A DNA stretch of 13,729 nucleotides from an uncultured Faecalibacterium sp. (GTDB lineage Bacteria > Bacillota > Clostridia > Oscillospirales > Ruminococcaceae). Location of the stretch: contig CALDLZ010000016.1 of NCBI GenBank assembly GCA_937915335.1, forward strand, positions 1 through 13,729. Reading direction: 5' to 3'. Both the position numbers and the translations under genes were made by a program. Within the stretch, counting starts at the first letter, position 1. Every line of letters begins with the position of its first letter. Under the pieces are notes generated by a model, which worked only from the letters and a program-made list of their open reading frames with translations, searched no databases and was not told where the DNA came from. This document shows positions 12,464 through 13,729 of the stretch, in pieces.

Positions 12464-13729
12464 TTACAGCTCCTGATAGGCTCTCATCATGGCGGGAATG
12501 AACTGCTTTTTGCGGCTGACCACGCCGGGCAGCGTCCAGCTGCCATCCCCGGCGGGCTGGATATCAAAGCCATCGCTCAGCACCTCGGCGGCATAGCGGC
12601 CGGTGCAGATGACCACACTCTCCTCCTTGGGCACGTCGGTCAGCAGCATGTAGAGATCCTCCACGTTCTGCTTGTTGCGGGCCTCTTCCAGATAGGGCTT
12701 GAGCAATGCCTCGGCGGCCAGCAGGTTCTTACGGGTCATGTAGCTGCCCTGGGCCACGCCAAAGCGGATATCACCGCACATGAACACCTTGAAGTCCTGT
12801 AAAAAGACTTCTTCAGGGGTTTTGCCGTCAAGTTTTTCACCGGCCTCGAACATCTCGGTGGAAAACTCCTCGATGTCCACGCCTGCGATCTTTGCCAGAC
12901 GCCTGGCGGCGTTCTCGTCCACAGGGGTGCAGGTGGGGCTGCGGAAGGCCAGCGTATCCGAGAGGATGGCCGCCAGCAGCAGGCCCGCGATCTGGGGCGG
13001 GATGTCCACACCGTTTTCATCGTACATCTGGGTGATGATGGTGGCGGTGCAGCCCACGGGCTGGTTGCGGAAATAGACCGGGCCGCTGGTCTCCAGACTG
13101 CCGATGCGGTGGTGATCGATGATCTCCAGAATTTCGGCCTGATCGAAGCCCTCCACGGCCTGGGTGGCCTCGTTGTGATCCACCAGAATGATGCGCCGCT
13201 TGCGCAGGGCAAGGACATTGCGGCGGCTGACCATACCGCAGTATTTGCCGTCCTCATCAAGGATGGGGAAATAGCGGTGGCGGACTTTGGCCATCACCCG
13301 CAGGACATCCGCCACAGGGGTGACGAGGGTGAATTTGAGGATATCATCCCGGGTCATATAATAGGAGATGGGCGCGCACTGGCTGATGAGCTTGCCCGCC
13401 GCGTAGGTATCCACGGGGGTGGTCATAATGGCCACACCCGTCTCCTCGGCAATGCGCTGGATGGTGCGGCCCACCTTGGCCCCGTTGCAGATGATAATGA
13501 GGGAGGCTTCCTTTTCAATGGCGCAGAGCTGGCTCTCGTACCGGTTGCTCAGAATGACGATATCCCCCTTCTCCACACTGCTTTCCAGCAGCTCAGGGGT
13601 GGCGGTTCCGATCTTGATATGGCCGGTGGTGCAGACGGCATGCTCGTCGCCCACCACCATGGTGCCGTTCAGCGTCTCAAGGATGTTCTGGTACGAGGTG
13701 CGGCTCTTGGCCAGCACCCCGGTATCGAA
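12464..13729 (-). CDS. ppaC: Manganese-dependent inorganic pyrophosphatase with CBS and DRTGG domains, 5' end missing
   Basis: Cytosolic family II pyrophosphatase that splits pyrophosphate to two phosphates with Mn2+ or Co2+. 421 residues are visible; about 120 N-terminal ones (first DHH motif and first CBS repeat) lie beyond the right edge. In order from the edge: a DRTGG domain (about 20-115), the second CBS repeat (MTRDDILKFTLV... to MVSRRNVLAL, about 125-175), the DHH core with VDHNEA (183-188) and DHH (205-207), then DHHA2 with LAAILSDTLAFRSPT. The C-terminal substrate-binding SRKKQ is at 405-409. CBS domains in this subfamily bind adenine nucleotides and regulate activity. The visible frame is open to the edge, so an in-frame GTG at 13717 is not taken as a start. 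The gene ends at the bidirectional terminator. Confidence 0.93.
   Translation of the reverse strand, partial: FDTGVLAKSRTSYQNILETLNGTMVVGDEHAVCTTGHIKIGTATPELLESSVEKGDIVILSNRYESQLCAIEKEASLIIICNGAKVGRTIQRIAEETGVAIMTTPVDTYAAGKLISQCAPISYYMTRDDILKFTLVTPVADVLRVMAKVRHRYFPILDEDGKYCGMVSRRNVLALRKRRIILVDHNEATQAVEGFDQAEILEIIDHHRIGSLETSGPVYFRNQPVGCTATIITQMYDENGVDIPPQIAGLLLAAILSDTLAFRSPTCTPVDENAARRLAKIAGVDIEEFSTEMFEAGEKLDGKTPEEVFLQDFKVFMCGDIRFGVAQGSYMTRKNLLAAEALLKPYLEEARNKQNVEDLYMLLTDVPKEESVVICTGRYAAEVLSDGFDIQPAGDGSWTLPGVVSRKKQFIPAMMRAYQEL

Noticed and set aside
13715..13717. GTG as the start of the pyrophosphatase
   Set aside because: The frame stays open to the window edge and the family needs an upstream DHH motif and first CBS repeat, so the gene is simply cut by the window.
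1..13729. CRISPR arrays, tRNA or rRNA genes, IS elements
   Set aside because: No regularly spaced repeats, no cloverleaf-like segments, no transposase motifs and no terminal inverted repeats were seen on either strand.

Overview
The window looks like chromosome from a fairly GC-rich gut Clostridia member, most like Oscillospiraceae (Faecalibacterium-type). This is inferred from strong AGGAGG-type ribosome sites, a TTG start, a short Firmicutes-type CstA, and a CBS/DRTGG family II pyrophosphatase. No rRNA, tRNA, IS element or CRISPR array was seen, and species cannot be fixed from sequence alone.

Layout, left to right. (1) The 5' part of cstA (minus strand, runs off the left edge), with a leader hairpin and a repeat-bearing promoter. 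(2) A LysR regulator (minus) and a histidine phosphatase (plus), divergent from face-to-face promoters whose -35 boxes form one palindrome. (3) A MarR-MATE efflux operon (minus) with a consensus promoter and a palindromic operator over the transcription start. (4) A SMC/condensin-like operon (minus): jetA (frameshifted), jetB, jetC, then a 79-residue gene overlapping the end of jetC. (5) A brnT-brnA toxin-antitoxin pair (minus) in AT-rich DNA, with a promoter predicting leaderless toxin mRNA. (6) A small lipoprotein (minus), divergent from a secreted papain/C39-like cysteine peptidase (plus). (7) Most of a CBS-DRTGG Mn-dependent pyrophosphatase (minus, runs off the right edge).

The main interest is block 4. 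JetA/JetB/JetC correspond to MksF/MksE/MksB, the DNA-loading SMC complex of Wadjet plasmid-defence systems. Wadjet normally also has the nuclease JetD (MksG). No JetD-like gene lies on either side here: upstream is brnTA and a terminator, downstream is the 79-residue gene, a terminator and marR. The operon is therefore either a chromosome-organising MksBEF without nuclease, a Wadjet variant using a nuclease encoded elsewhere, or a variant in which the small protein takes an accessory role. jetA has a one-base frame break near a run of five G (plus strand), and its two halves meet in an ATGA overlap, so it is a broken gene, a sequencing error, or a split gene with coupled reinitiation. The adjacent brnTA module makes the region resemble a small defence/addiction island.

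Most transcription units end in clear stem-loop terminators, so the operon limits given below are fairly secure.
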